Shown here: positions 36,234 to 45,655 of the stretch, piece after piece
Layout of the letters: each line of letters opens with the position of its first letter
Numbering within the stretch: the stretch's first letter is position 1
NCBI RefSeq assembly: GCF_000482865.1
Contig: NZ_AXWW01000007.1
Span: forward strand, 156,936-202,785
Source of the DNA: Actinokineospora inagensis DSM 44258
GTDB lineage: Bacteria > Actinomycetota > Actinomycetes > Mycobacteriales > Pseudonocardiaceae
DNA: 45,850 nt
Reading direction: 5' to 3'
The notes under the pieces: generated by a model
What the model was told of the DNA's origin: nothing
What the model saw: the letters and a program-made list of their open reading frames with translations, nothing else
Databases searched by the model: none
Position numbers and translations under genes: made by a program

Positions 36234-37032
36234 GAGCCCTTTCGGCGTCTACGCGCGCATCGTGCGGGCCCAGGTCCGCAGCCAGGTCCAGTACCGCGCC
36301 TCCTTCCTGCTGGAGGTGTTCGGCAGCATGGCGACCAACGCGCTGGACATCGCTTCCGTCTTCGTCCTGTTCTCCGTCGCCGGTGGCCTCGGCGGGTTCA
36401 GCGGCACAGAGGTCATGCTCATGGCGGCATTGTCGGCCGGCGCGTTCGCCACGGCGGACATGGTGGTCGGCAACGTCGACAAGCTGCGCGAATACGTGCG
36501 TTCCGGCCTGTTCGACTCGCTGCTGCTGCGACCGCTGTCGTCACTGGCCCAACTGGCGGCGCTCACGTTCGCGTTGCGCCGTAGCGGTCGGGCGTTGCAG
36601 GGGATGGTGTTCTACGTCGTCGCGTTGTGCGTGGCCGACATCCACTGGACGGTGGGCCGGGTGCTCTGCGCGGTCTTCGCGCCGATCTCCGGGACGGTGT
36701 TCTTCATCAGCCTGTTCGTGGCGGGGGCGTCGGTCGCGTTCTGGTGGATCGAGTCCGGCGAGATCGCCAACGCCTTCACCTACGGCGGCCGCGACTTCAC
36801 CGCCTACCCGAACAACATGTACGGCGGCTGGTTCCGGGACTTCTTCACCCTGGGCATCGGATTCGGCTTCGTCGCGTACTTCCCCGCTCTTGCGCTACTC
36901 GGCAAGTCCGACCCGTTGGGTCTACCGGACTGGCTGCTGTGGTTCTCACCTGTCGTCGCCGTCATCGCCGCCTGTCTCGCCTCGCTGCTCTGGCGGGTCG
37001 GGGTCCGGCACTACCGGAGCACCGGATCATGA
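36226..37032 (+). CDS. ABC-2 family exporter permease, subunit 2
   Basis: 268 residues from the GTG at 36226, inside the end of subunit 1. Six membrane segments with the paired-permease signature NVDKLREYVRSGLFDSLLLRPLS, which aligns with the RVRTGDVVADLLRP loop of subunit 1. A conserved FTYGGRDFTAYPNNMYGGW loop is present. Its stop overlaps the ATPase start (ATGA). It probably forms a heterodimeric channel with subunit 1. Confidence 0.88.
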   Translation: MAESPFGVYARIVRAQVRSQVQYRASFLLEVFGSMATNALDIASVFVLFSVAGGLGGFSGTEVMLMAALSAGAFATADMVVGNVDKLREYVRSGLFDSLLLRPLSSLAQLAALTFALRRSGRALQGMVFYVVALCVADIHWTVGRVLCAVFAPISGTVFFISLFVAGASVAFWWIESGEIANAFTYGGRDFTAYPNNMYGGWFRDFFTLGIGFGFVAYFPALALLGKSDPLGLPDWLLWFSPVVAVIAACLASLLWRVGVRHYRSTGS

Positions 37033-37985
37033 TCATCTCAGCGCGCGGGCTGCGCAAGGACTTCACCGTCCACCGCAAGGTCGGCCGGTTCCGCCGGGAG
37101 CGCACCGTGGTGTCCGCTGTGGACGGTGTGGACCTCACCGTCGAACGCGGCGAGATGGTGGGCTACATCGGGCCCAACGGCGCCGGTAAGTCCACCACGT
37201 TGAAGATGTTGACCGGTGTGCTCAGCCCCAGTGGTGGGGAGGTCCAGGTGTGTGGGCTGGAGCCGGTGGCCAAACGGACAACGTTGGCCAAGCGCATCGG
37301 CGTCGTCTTCGGGCAGCGCTCACAACTCTGGTGGGATCTACCCCTTGGCGAGTCGTTCTCACTACTACGGCACATCTACCGGGTCCCCGAGACTGACCAC
37401 ACAGCCCGGCTCAAACAGTGCACCGAACTGCTTGCCCTGGACGAGTTCATCCACACGCCCGTCCGGCAACTCTCCTTGGGGCAACGGATGCGCGGCGAAC
37501 TCACGGCCGCGTTGTTGCACGGGCCGGAAGTCCTGTTCCTCGACGAGCCCACCATCGGTCTGGACGTGCTGAGCAAACAAGCCGTGCGCACCTTCCTCTC
37601 GGAGCTCGACACACGCGGGGACACCACGGTGGTTCTAACAACGCACGACCTCGCGGACATCGAAAAGCTATGCCGCCGTTTGGTGGTCATCGACCACGGC
37701 AAGGTCGTGCACGATGGCACCGTGGACGAGCTGCACAGCCGATACCGCTCACGCCGCACCATCGTCGCCGACCTGGAACTCCCCTGGCCCGACGGGCTCA
37801 CCCTGCCCGGAGCCGTGGTCACCGCGGTGGAAGCCGAAGGTCGACGGGTGACCCTCACACTCGATGGCACCGCGGCCGGTGAGGTCGTCGCGGCTCTTGC
37901 CAAAGCGGTCCCACTACGGGACCTCTCGGTGCAAGAGCCCGACATCGAAGACGTGATCGCCCGGCTCTACCGCGACGACAACTGA
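37029..37985 (+). CDS. ABC exporter ATP-binding protein
   Basis: 318 residues from the ATG at 37029. Walker A GPNGAGKSTTLKML near residues 48-61, Q-loop GVVFGQRSQLWWDLP, signature LSLGQRMRGELTAALLHGP, Walker B EVLFLDEPTIGLDV and switch His TTHDLADIEKLCRR. The LSLGQRMR signature is typical of the ATPase subgroup paired with two ABC-2 permeases. A C-terminal regulatory domain of about 90 residues follows. The gene end overlaps the convergent psuG end by 19 nt. Confidence 0.92.
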   Translation: MIISARGLRKDFTVHRKVGRFRRERTVVSAVDGVDLTVERGEMVGYIGPNGAGKSTTLKMLTGVLSPSGGEVQVCGLEPVAKRTTLAKRIGVVFGQRSQLWWDLPLGESFSLLRHIYRVPETDHTARLKQCTELLALDEFIHTPVRQLSLGQRMRGELTAALLHGPEVLFLDEPTIGLDVLSKQAVRTFLSELDTRGDTTVVLTTHDLADIEKLCRRLVVIDHGKVVHDGTVDELHSRYRSRRTIVADLELPWPDGLTLPGAVVTAVEAEGRRVTLTLDGTAAGEVVAALAKAVPLRDLSVQEPDIEDVIARLYRDDN

Positions 37986-38881
37986 ACCGCGACCTCCGCC
38001 GCCACCCGCGCGTTGTCCGCGACCAGCTCGGTGTTCGCCGCCAGGCTCGACCCGGCGCTCCCGCTGTGGAAGTGCTCCAGCAGCGCCGGGGTGACGTCCT
38101 TGCCCCGGATGTCGCGTTCCCGCAGCAGCGCCATGCCCTCGTCGAGCAGCCGGTCGTGCAGCGCCCGGTCGAGCTCGTACTCGGCCGGGACGGGGTTCAC
38201 CATCAACACCCCGGACCCGGACACCTCGCCGTGCGCGCTGATGACCTCGGCCGCGTCGACCGCGTTGTCCACCCGCCACGGCACCCGGTGGGCCGACTCG
38301 CGCAGGTAGAACGCGGGGAAGTGGTCGGTGCGGTAGCCGAGGACGGGAACCGACCGGGTCTCCAGCACCTCCACGGTCGCCGCGATGTCCAGGATCGACT
38401 TCACCCCCGAGCAGACCACGGTCACCGGCGTGTTCGCCAGCACGTCAAGGTCGGCGGACACGTCCCAGGTCACGGTGCCGGACGGGACCGACAGGTGCAC
38501 CCCGCCGAGCCCACCGGTCGCGAACACCCGGATCCCGGCCTTGTGCGCCAAGGTGGCCGTGCTCGCCACCGTCGTCGCCCCGTCCCGCCGCATGGCGATC
38601 GCGGCCCCCAGGTCGCGCAGCGAGAGCTTCGCCAGACCGGGCGAGCAGACCCGCTCCAGCTCGCCGATCCCCAACCCGACCCGCGGCACCCCGTCCAGCA
38701 CGGCGATCGTCGCGGGCACCGCCCCCGCCGCCCGGATCACCTTCTCCAACCGGACCCCGACCTCGAAGCTCCGCCCCGGCGGCAACCCGTGCGCCAGCAG
38801 CGTGCTCTCCAGGGCGACCACCCCCCGCCCCTCACCCAGGGCGGTGGCGACCTCGTCGGCGATAACCAGGTGTGCGCTCAC
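37967..38881 (-). CDS. psuG: Pseudouridine-5'-phosphate glycosidase
   Basis: 304 residues from the GTG at 38879-38881. An in-frame ATG at 38927-38929, overlapping the helicase stop, would add 16 residues but does not fit the family N-terminus (typically M-x-HLV-x-x-DEV). It cleaves pseudouridine 5'-phosphate to uracil and ribose 5-phosphate with Mn2+. Conserved blocks are VVALESTLLAHGLPPG, ATIAVLDGVPRVGL, KLSLRDLGAAIAMRRDGATTVASTA, ATGGLGGVH and SILDIAATVEVLETRSVPVLGY. Normal length (E. coli PsuG 312). Lies 41 nt downstream of the helicase gene. Confidence 0.93.
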   Translation of the reverse strand: MSAHLVIADEVATALGEGRGVVALESTLLAHGLPPGRSFEVGVRLEKVIRAAGAVPATIAVLDGVPRVGLGIGELERVCSPGLAKLSLRDLGAAIAMRRDGATTVASTATLAHKAGIRVFATGGLGGVHLSVPSGTVTWDVSADLDVLANTPVTVVCSGVKSILDIAATVEVLETRSVPVLGYRTDHFPAFYLRESAHRVPWRVDNAVDAAEVISAHGEVSGSGVLMVNPVPAEYELDRALHDRLLDEGMALLRERDIRGKDVTPALLEHFHSGSAGSSLAANTELVADNARVAAEVAVQLSSR

Positions 38882-38922
38882 ACCCCCATCATTGGCAAAC
38901 CCGGTCGGAAGGGCCAGTCCGG

Positions 38923-40656
38923 TCACCATGACCGCAGGGTCGCGATGCGTTCCTCGAGCTGTTCGACCGTGGCCAGCGCGGTCGGGGGGCCACCGCAGGC
39001 GCGGCGGAGTTCGCCGTGGATCATGCCGTGGGGTTTGCCGGTGCGGTGGTGAGCCATGCCGACCAGGGCGTTCAGCTCTTTGCGCAGCGTCGCCAGCCGT
39101 TCCTGAACCGACTGCGGGCGGGCTATCGGAGCGGGCTCCGGCTCCTTGTCCGCGGCCCTCTTGGACCGGTCGGCCAGTTGCTGGTCTTGGCGCTGTCGCA
39201 ACAGGGCGCGTACCTGGTCCGGTTCCAACAGGCCCGGTAGGCCCAGGTATTCCTCTTCCTCCGCCGTCCCCGCCATCGCCGTTGTGCCGAAGGAGGAGCC
39301 GTCGAAGATGACCTGGTCGAGCTCGGCGGAGGCTCCCAGCGCGGTGAACGCCTTCTCCTCTTCGCCCAGCTCGTCCTTGGTGCGGTTGGCGTCGGCGACG
39401 AGCTCGTCGTCCCACCCCTCCTTTTCCCGGTGCGGCTTGCCGAGGACGTGGTCACGCTCCGCCTCGAGCTGGCTCGCCAGGTCCAGCAGCACCGGGACCG
39501 ACGGCACGAACACGCTCGCCGTCTCCCCGGGGCGTCTGGCACGCACGTAACGGCCGATGGCCTGGGCGAAGAACAACGGGGTCGACGCGCTGGTCGCGTA
39601 CACGCCCACGGCGAGCCGGGGCACGTCCACACCCTCGCTCACCATGCGGACCGCCACCAGCCAGCGGGAGTCGGAGTCGGTGAACTCCTGGATGCGGCCG
39701 GACGCCTTCGGGTCGTCGGACAGGACCAGGGTCGGCGCCTCGCCGGTCGCCGTCTCCAGGATCTTCGCGTACGCCTTCGCCGACACGTGGTCGGACGCGA
39801 TGACCAGGCCACCCGCGTCCGGGACGTGCTGGCGCACCTGCGTCAACCGGGTGTCGGCCGCCCCCAGCACCGACGGGATCCACTCGCCGGACGGGTCCAG
39901 CGCGGTGCGCCACGCGCGGGCCGTCTGCTCCGCGGTCAACGGCTCGCCCAGCCGCGCGGTGAACTCCTCACCGGCGCTGGTCCGCCAGCTCGCTTCACCG
40001 GAGTACGCGAGGAAGATCACCGGCCGGACCACGCCGTCGCGCAGCGCGTCCGCATAGCCGTACGTGTGGTCGGCGCGGCTGCGCATGAACCCCTCGCCGT
40101 CCGGCTCGTACTCCACGAACGGGATCGGCGAGTCGTCGCTGCGGAACGGGGTCCCGGTGAGCGCCAGCCGCCGGGTCGCCGGGGTGAACGCCTCGCGGAC
40201 GGCCTCACCCCAGCTCTTGGCGTCACCGCCGTGGTGGACCTCGTCCAGGATCACCAGCGTCTTGCGCTGCTCGGTGCGCACCCTGTGCAGGCTCGGGTGC
40301 GCCGCGACCTGCGCGTACGTCACCGCGACGCCGCGGAAGTCGCGCGAGGTCGCGCCCATCGAGTTGGTGAAGTTCGAGTCGATCGGGATGCCCGCCGCGG
40401 TCGCCGACGCCGCCCACTGGTGCTTGAGGTGCTCGGTCGGCGCCACGATGGTCAGGTACTCCACCGTCCGGTCCGCCAGCAGCTCGCTGGCCACCCGCAG
40501 CCCGAACACCGTCTTGCCCGCGCCCGGCGTCGCCACCGCGAGGAAGTCCTTCGGCCGCGCGGTCAGGTACCTGGTCAGCGCGCGCCGCTGCCAGGCCCGC
40601 AGCGGGCGGGCCGCCGACTGCGCCTGCGGCTCCGGTTGCACCTCGGCCCGGGTCAC
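38923..40656 (-). CDS. DEAD/DEAH box helicase (SF2)
   Basis: 577 residues from the GTG at 40654-40656, with GAGGAGCTGGGG upstream; longer in-frame starts lack conserved sequence. The Q-tip region RPLRAWQRRALTRYLTARPKDF precedes Walker A ATPGAGKT (42-49), Walker B VILDEVHH (about 140), motif III LTGTPFRSDD, and motif VI FFAQAIGRYVRARRPGE. After the two RecA domains comes a charged C-terminal region (about 430-577) with Glu/Asp- and Gln/Arg-rich segments. It resembles bacterial SF2 helicases related to RadD/XPB-like repair helicases. Function is unknown; psuG follows 41 nt later. Confidence 0.9.
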   Translation of the reverse strand: MTRAEVQPEPQAQSAARPLRAWQRRALTRYLTARPKDFLAVATPGAGKTVFGLRVASELLADRTVEYLTIVAPTEHLKHQWAASATAAGIPIDSNFTNSMGATSRDFRGVAVTYAQVAAHPSLHRVRTEQRKTLVILDEVHHGGDAKSWGEAVREAFTPATRRLALTGTPFRSDDSPIPFVEYEPDGEGFMRSRADHTYGYADALRDGVVRPVIFLAYSGEASWRTSAGEEFTARLGEPLTAEQTARAWRTALDPSGEWIPSVLGAADTRLTQVRQHVPDAGGLVIASDHVSAKAYAKILETATGEAPTLVLSDDPKASGRIQEFTDSDSRWLVAVRMVSEGVDVPRLAVGVYATSASTPLFFAQAIGRYVRARRPGETASVFVPSVPVLLDLASQLEAERDHVLGKPHREKEGWDDELVADANRTKDELGEEEKAFTALGASAELDQVIFDGSSFGTTAMAGTAEEEEYLGLPGLLEPDQVRALLRQRQDQQLADRSKRAADKEPEPAPIARPQSVQERLATLRKELNALVGMAHHRTGKPHGMIHGELRRACGGPPTALATVEQLEERIATLRSW

Positions 40657-40798
40657 GGGATGCCCCAGCTCCTCTCCAGTCGCTCTGCCGTCCCGCCTGC
40701 CGGGCGGGCCATCGCCCGCCTGCACCGGCGCGGGACGCGGGCACGTCCTGGTCACCGGGGCTGCCGAGTCCCAGACATGCCGATGCCCCCAGCGGCGT

Positions 40799-40814
40799 GG
40801 CGCCACGTGGCGCC
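40799..40814. promoter_or_regulatory. 16-bp perfect palindrome in the helicase/YihY intergenic region
   Basis: GGCGCCACGTGGCGCC lies in the 287-nt space between divergent gene starts (40656 and 40944). Candidate operator; no other clear signal was found in this gap. Confidence 0.4.
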
Positions 40815-40943
40815 GGAACCCGGTTGAGGGCGACCGTGAGGATACCGCCCGACGGCCCAAGATCGCCGCAGCCCGCGACACGCCGGACGCGAACCGCCGC
40901 ACGATCAAGCCGGACGCCCGGTCATGGACCATGCTGGGGTGGT

Positions 40944-42017
40944 ATGACCGCGCAGCCAGGACCCCAGGACGGCCGCGACGGCAGCCCCGGTCCGCCGACG
41001 CCGCGCCGGGGGCCGTCCCGGCTGGTCGCGCGCACCCTGTCCAAGGCGTGGGGGGGCAACCTGTTCTCCGAGGCGGCCGAGGCGGCGTTCTGGCAGGTCC
41101 TGTCGCTGCCGCCGCTGCTGCTCGGTCTGCTCGGCAGCCTCGGTTTCGTCGCCGAGTGGTTCGGCCAGGACGTGGTCAACGCGGTCGAGTCGGACATCAT
41201 CGACCTCTCCCGCAAGGCGTTCAGCGGGAACGTGGTGACGCAGATCATCCAGCCGACCGTGTCGGACATCCTGACCGTCGGGCGCGGCGAGATCGTCTCG
41301 GTGGGCTTCCTCATCTCGCTGTGGGCCGGGTCGTCGGCGATGTCGTCGTTCGTCGACGCGATCACCGTCGCACACGGTCAGTACGGGGTCCGACACGAGG
41401 TGTGGCAGCGGATCTTCGCGCTGCTGCTGTACATGGCCAGCCTGGTGCTGCTCATCATCGGGCTCCCGGTGCTCGCCCTCGGCCCGGACCTGCTGCCCAA
41501 CCTGTTCCCGGTGTCGTGGCGGCCGACCATCACCACGTGGGTCGGCATCGCGTACTACCCGGTGGTCGCCATCCTGCTCGTCCTCGCGCTGGCCACCCTG
41601 TACAAGTTGGCGCTGCCGAGGAAACTGCCGTGGCACAGGGGCTTACCGGGCGCGGTACTGGCCATGGTCGTGTTCGTGCTGTCCAGCATCGGTTTGCGCC
41701 TCTATATCGGATGGATCACCACCACCGGTTACACCTACGGCGCCTTGGCGACACCGATCGCCTTCCTCCTCTTCGCGTTCTTCATCGGTCTCGCCGTGGT
41801 CATCGGCGCGTACTTCAACGCGGCGATCCAAGAGGTGTACCCGGCCAAGATGACCAAGCGGCAGCGCAGGCGTTGGCGGCGCCTGGAGATGGAGCGCGCC
41901 GCGGGCCGCGACCGCACCGGCGAGCACGACACGGGTGCCGATTCCGGCGGCGGTGGAACAGATCCGGCCGGTGAACACCAAGTGGACGGTGGGCGGCACG
42001 AGGAGCGGACGGACTGA
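40944..42017 (+). CDS. YihY/BrkB family inner-membrane protein
   Basis: 357 residues from the ATG at 40944. A short Pro/Arg-rich N-terminus is followed by six to seven membrane helices. FSEAAEAAFWQVLSLPPLLL and LISLWAGSSAMSSFVDAI are characteristic of the YihY (formerly 'ribonuclease BN') family. The C-terminus (about 295-357) is highly charged, with a KMTKRQRRRWRRLEMERA segment and Gly/Asp-rich tail, probably cytoplasmic. The family has been linked to transport or virulence, but its function is not established. The next gene starts 198 nt downstream. Confidence 0.88.
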   Translation: MTAQPGPQDGRDGSPGPPTPRRGPSRLVARTLSKAWGGNLFSEAAEAAFWQVLSLPPLLLGLLGSLGFVAEWFGQDVVNAVESDIIDLSRKAFSGNVVTQIIQPTVSDILTVGRGEIVSVGFLISLWAGSSAMSSFVDAITVAHGQYGVRHEVWQRIFALLLYMASLVLLIIGLPVLALGPDLLPNLFPVSWRPTITTWVGIAYYPVVAILLVLALATLYKLALPRKLPWHRGLPGAVLAMVVFVLSSIGLRLYIGWITTTGYTYGALATPIAFLLFAFFIGLAVVIGAYFNAAIQEVYPAKMTKRQRRRWRRLEMERAAGRDRTGEHDTGADSGGGGTDPAGEHQVDGGRHEERTD

Positions 42018-42215
42018 CCGCCCGGCGACGCCACCCGGTCGTGGGATCGGGACCGGACCCGGGCCAGGGTCATACTGGGGAATGACCACCGGCTCGGTCT
42101 CAGGGCTGAATCGGTTCTCAGGGTTGTTGTGCCAGGCTTTCCCCGATTCCACCGGTGAAGGGGCGTGTGCCGCGCTCGGGGGAGCCGGTGACCGTACTTC
42201 GAGGGGAACACGCAG

Positions 42216-45200
42216 ATGTCCGTGCTGGCACGACTCAGCCTGGGCAATCGGGGCCTGGTTGGCCTGCTCAGCCTGATCATCATCGGCTTCGGCGCCATCG
42301 CGCTGCCGTCGCTGAAACAACAACTCCTGCCGTCGATCCAGCTACCCGGCGCCGTGGTCGTGGCCAGTTATCCCGGCGCGGCGCCGGACGTGGTGGACGA
42401 CCAGATCGCCGAGCCGATCTCGTCGGCCGCGCGCGGCATCCAGGGTGTGGAGAAGATCACCACCCAGTCCGCGGAGAGCACGGCGACCGTGCAGGTCCAG
42501 TTCGTCTACGGCACGAACATGGACACCGCGGTCAGCCAGTTGCAGCAGGTGGTCAACCGGCTGCGCCCGCAGTTGCCGCAGAACGTCGAGCCGACCGTGT
42601 TGCAGGGCAGCACCGACGACATCCCGGTGGTGGTGCTCGCCGCGACCACCGGTGACGACGAGGTCGCCGCCGCCCAGCGGCTCAACGCCGAGGTCGTGCC
42701 GACGCTGCAGGCCATCGGCGGGGTGCGCGAGGCGACCGTCAGCGGTTCCCGCACCCAGCAGGTGACCGTCACCGTCGACTACGCGAAGCTGACCGCCGCC
42801 GGGGTCGAACCCACCGCGCTCGCCGGCACGCTGTCCGCCGCCGGTGCCACGGTTCCGGCCGGTTCGGTGGCCCAGGGGGACAAGTCGCTGACCGTCCAGG
42901 TCGGTGGCCCACTGACCAGTGTGGACGACCTGCGCACGCTCGTCCTTCCCGGGCAGGGCAAGCCGGTCACGCTCGGCGACGTCGCCACCGTCCAGTCCGG
43001 ACTCGCGCCCGCCACCGTGATCACCCGCACCGACGGGAAGCCGACCCTGGGCGTGGTCGTCACCATGACCCGTGACGGCAACGCGGTCGAGATCTCCAAG
43101 GCGGTCAACGACAAGCTGGCCGACATGGGCCGCGCCGCGCAGACCACGCTGACCGTCGTGTACGCGCAGGGCCCCGAGGTGGAGAAGGCGATCTCCGGCC
43201 TGACCACCGAGGGCATGCTGGGCCTCGCCTTCGCCGTCCTGGTGATCCTGCTGTTCCTGCTGTCCATCCGCTCCACCCTGGTGACCGCGGTGTCCATCCC
43301 GCTGTCGGTCCTGGTGGCGCTACTGGTGATGTGGACCGGCAAGCTGTCGCTGAACATGCTCACCCTGGGCGCGCTCACCATCGCCATCGGGCGGGTGGTC
43401 GACGACGCGATCGTGGTGCTGGAGAACATCAAGCGGCACATGGAGTACGGCGAGGAGAAGCTGCGCGCGGTCCTCGACGGCACCAAGGAGGTCGCGGGCG
43501 CGGTCACCGCGTCCACCCTGACCACCGTCGCGGTCTTCCTGCCGATCGCGTTCGTCGGCGGTATCGCGGGCGAGCTGTTCGGCCCGTTCTCGCTCACTGT
43601 CACGGTCGCGCTCATCGCGTCGCTGCTGGTGTCGCTGACGGTGGTCCCGGTGCTGGCGTACTGGTTCCTCAAGCGCCCCACCGTGTCCGCCGACCCGGCC
43701 ACCGCCGAGCGCGAGTTGCAGGCGGCACTGGACAAGGAGCGGCGTAGCCCGCTGCAGCGCATGTACGTGCCGGTGCTGCGGTTCGCGACCAAGCGCCGGT
43801 GGGTCACCCTGGTGGTGGCGCTGGTCATCTTCGTGCTGACCATGGGCTTGGCGTCCAAGCTGGAGACCAACTTCCTGGACGACAGCGGCGGCACCTCGGT
43901 CCGGATGACCCAGGAGTTGCCGCCGGGCACCAGCCTGACCGCCCGCGACGCGGCGGCCAAGAAGCTGGAGGCCGTGCTGGCCGCCACCCCGGAGATCGAG
44001 GTCTACCAGGTCACCGTCGGCACCGACAACTCCCTGGCGGGCTTCGGCGTCGGTGGCGGCGGCGACACGACCGTCGACGCCACGCTCAAGGAGAAGGCCG
44101 ACAAGAACGCCGTCCTCAAGGGCGTCAAGGACCGGCTGGGCACCGACGCGGGCACCCTGGACACCGGCTCCGACTCGGCCACCGGCTCGTCCGGCTCGAT
44201 CGAGGTCACCGTCACCGCCCCGGACGCCACCGGCCTCGCCGCGGCCGCCAAAACCGTGCAGGACACCATGGCGGGCACCCCCGGCCTGACCGACGTCACC
44301 AGCGACCTGGCCAAGAGCACCCCGCGGGTGTCGATCGTGGTCGACCAGAAGGCCGCCGCCGCCAAGGGCCTCAACGCGCAGACCGTCACCCAGCTCGCCA
44401 CCCAGGCGCTGCACGGCACCCAGGTCGCCGAGCTGCCCATCGGCGGCACCCGCCAGGAGATCGTGCTGCGCACCGGCGCCGCCCCCACCGACGTCGCCGC
44501 CCTCAAGGCGCTGCCCCTGCCCAGCCCCACCGGCCGGGTCACCCTCGGCGACGTCGCCCAGGTCTCCACAGTGGACGGCGCCGTCCAGGTCACCCGCACC
44601 GACGGCGACCGCAGCACCACCCTCACCGCCAAGACCAGCTCCTCCGACCTCGGCGCCGTCACCAAGGACATGACCGACCGCTTGGACAAGGTCACACTGA
44701 CCGGAGGCGCCCAGTACAAGATCGGCGGTGTCAGCGCCGACCAGGCCGACACCTTCGCCAACCTCGGCCTCGCCCTGCTCGCCGCGATCGCCATCGTCTT
44801 CCTGATCATGGTGGCCACGTTCCGCAGCCTGGTGCAGCCGCTGATCCTCCTGGTGTCCATCCCGTTCGCCGCGACCGGCGCCATCGGCCTCCTCCTGGCC
44901 ACCGGCACCCCCCTCGGCCTACCGTCACTCATCGGCATGCTGATGCTGGTCGGCATCGTCGTCACCAACGCCATCGTGCTGATCGACCTCATCAACCAAT
45001 ACCGCGCCGACGGCATGTCCGTCCGCGACGCCGTCATCGAGGGCGGCCGCCGCCGCCTCCGCCCCATCCTGATGACCGCCGCCGCCACCATCTTCGCCCT
45101 CCTCCCCATGGCCTCCGGCGTCACCGGCGAAGGCGGCTTCATCGGCAAGCCCTTGGCCCTGGTCGTCATCGGCGGCCTGGTCAGCTCCACCCTGCTGACC

Positions 45201-45320
45201 CTCGTCCTAGTCCCCACCCTCTACACCATGGTCGAAAACTCCAAAGAACGCCGCCGCACCAAACGCGCCGCCAAACACGCCCCCCACCCCCACCCAGAAC
45301 CAGAACTCCAGCGCGCCTAA
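42216..45320 (+). CDS. RND superfamily efflux transporter (AcrB/HAE1-like)
   Basis: 1034 residues from the ATG at 42216 with GAGGGGA upstream. Twelve membrane helices arranged as two repeats with two large extracytoplasmic loops (about 35-330 and 545-850). The proton-relay pair Asp396-Asp397 is in GRVVDDAIVVLENIKRH on helix 4, as in AcrB. Conserved GGIAGELFGPFSLTVTVALI and FRSLVQPLILLVSIPFAATG are also present. The export substrate is unknown. No membrane-fusion or outer-membrane partner is encoded nearby, as in other Gram-positive versions. The low-complexity C-terminal tail is Pro/His-rich. Confidence 0.92.
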   Translation: MSVLARLSLGNRGLVGLLSLIIIGFGAIALPSLKQQLLPSIQLPGAVVVASYPGAAPDVVDDQIAEPISSAARGIQGVEKITTQSAESTATVQVQFVYGTNMDTAVSQLQQVVNRLRPQLPQNVEPTVLQGSTDDIPVVVLAATTGDDEVAAAQRLNAEVVPTLQAIGGVREATVSGSRTQQVTVTVDYAKLTAAGVEPTALAGTLSAAGATVPAGSVAQGDKSLTVQVGGPLTSVDDLRTLVLPGQGKPVTLGDVATVQSGLAPATVITRTDGKPTLGVVVTMTRDGNAVEISKAVNDKLADMGRAAQTTLTVVYAQGPEVEKAISGLTTEGMLGLAFAVLVILLFLLSIRSTLVTAVSIPLSVLVALLVMWTGKLSLNMLTLGALTIAIGRVVDDAIVVLENIKRHMEYGEEKLRAVLDGTKEVAGAVTASTLTTVAVFLPIAFVGGIAGELFGPFSLTVTVALIASLLVSLTVVPVLAYWFLKRPTVSADPATAERELQAALDKERRSPLQRMYVPVLRFATKRRWVTLVVALVIFVLTMGLASKLETNFLDDSGGTSVRMTQELPPGTSLTARDAAAKKLEAVLAATPEIEVYQVTVGTDNSLAGFGVGGGGDTTVDATLKEKADKNAVLKGVKDRLGTDAGTLDTGSDSATGSSGSIEVTVTAPDATGLAAAAKTVQDTMAGTPGLTDVTSDLAKSTPRVSIVVDQKAAAAKGLNAQTVTQLATQALHGTQVAELPIGGTRQEIVLRTGAAPTDVAALKALPLPSPTGRVTLGDVAQVSTVDGAVQVTRTDGDRSTTLTAKTSSSDLGAVTKDMTDRLDKVTLTGGAQYKIGGVSADQADTFANLGLALLAAIAIVFLIMVATFRSLVQPLILLVSIPFAATGAIGLLLATGTPLGLPSLIGMLMLVGIVVTNAIVLIDLINQYRADGMSVRDAVIEGGRRRLRPILMTAAATIFALLPMASGVTGEGGFIGKPLALVVIGGLVSSTLLTLVLVPTLYTMVENSKERRRTKRAAKHAPHPHPEPELQRA

Positions 45321-45342
45321 CCCCCAGACACACACACACAGA

Positions 45343-45378
45343 AAACGCCCGGCCAGAACACCCCCTGGCCGGGCGTTT
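45343..45378 (+). terminator. Strong terminator after the RND exporter gene
   Basis: 13-bp perfect stem AAACGCCCGGCCA / TGGCCGGGCGTTT with a 10-nt loop, 22 nt after the stop, flanked by A-rich and T-containing sequence. Confidence 0.9.
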
Positions 45379-45396
45379 CACAATCCACCCCCCCAC

Positions 45397-45655
45397 CGAC
45401 GAAGCACCACAACACACTTACCCCACGCGCCTCAAAACCCCCACCCTATCGACGAAGCGCCACCCCACCCCCCGCGCCCCAAACAAGCCAGCCCATATCG
45501 ACGAAGCGCCACCCCACCCCACAGCGCCTCAAAACAAACTCGGCCCCCATCGATGAAGCGCCACCCTCCACCCCCACCCCACGCGCCTCAAAACAGACCC
45601 GACCCCCATCGACGAAGGCCGCCAACCCGCCCCGCGCGCCTCGAAACCCGCCGAT
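45397..45655. repeat. Array of about five 46-58-bp repeats, inverted relatives of those at 11707-12015
   Basis: Units begin CGA(C/T)GAAG and contain GCGCCTCAAAA, the reverse complements of the TTCGTCG and TTTTGAGGCGC blocks in the first island. Unit length and linkers vary. Confidence 0.8.

Noticed and set aside
40656-40932. N-terminal extension of the helicase
   Set aside because: The upstream in-frame stretch is Arg/Pro/Gly-rich without conserved features, and the GTG at 40656 has a plausible ribosome site and the usual family start.
40064-41974. 636-residue plus-strand frame
   Set aside because: First half is antisense to the helicase and second half is an out-of-frame shadow of the YihY gene.
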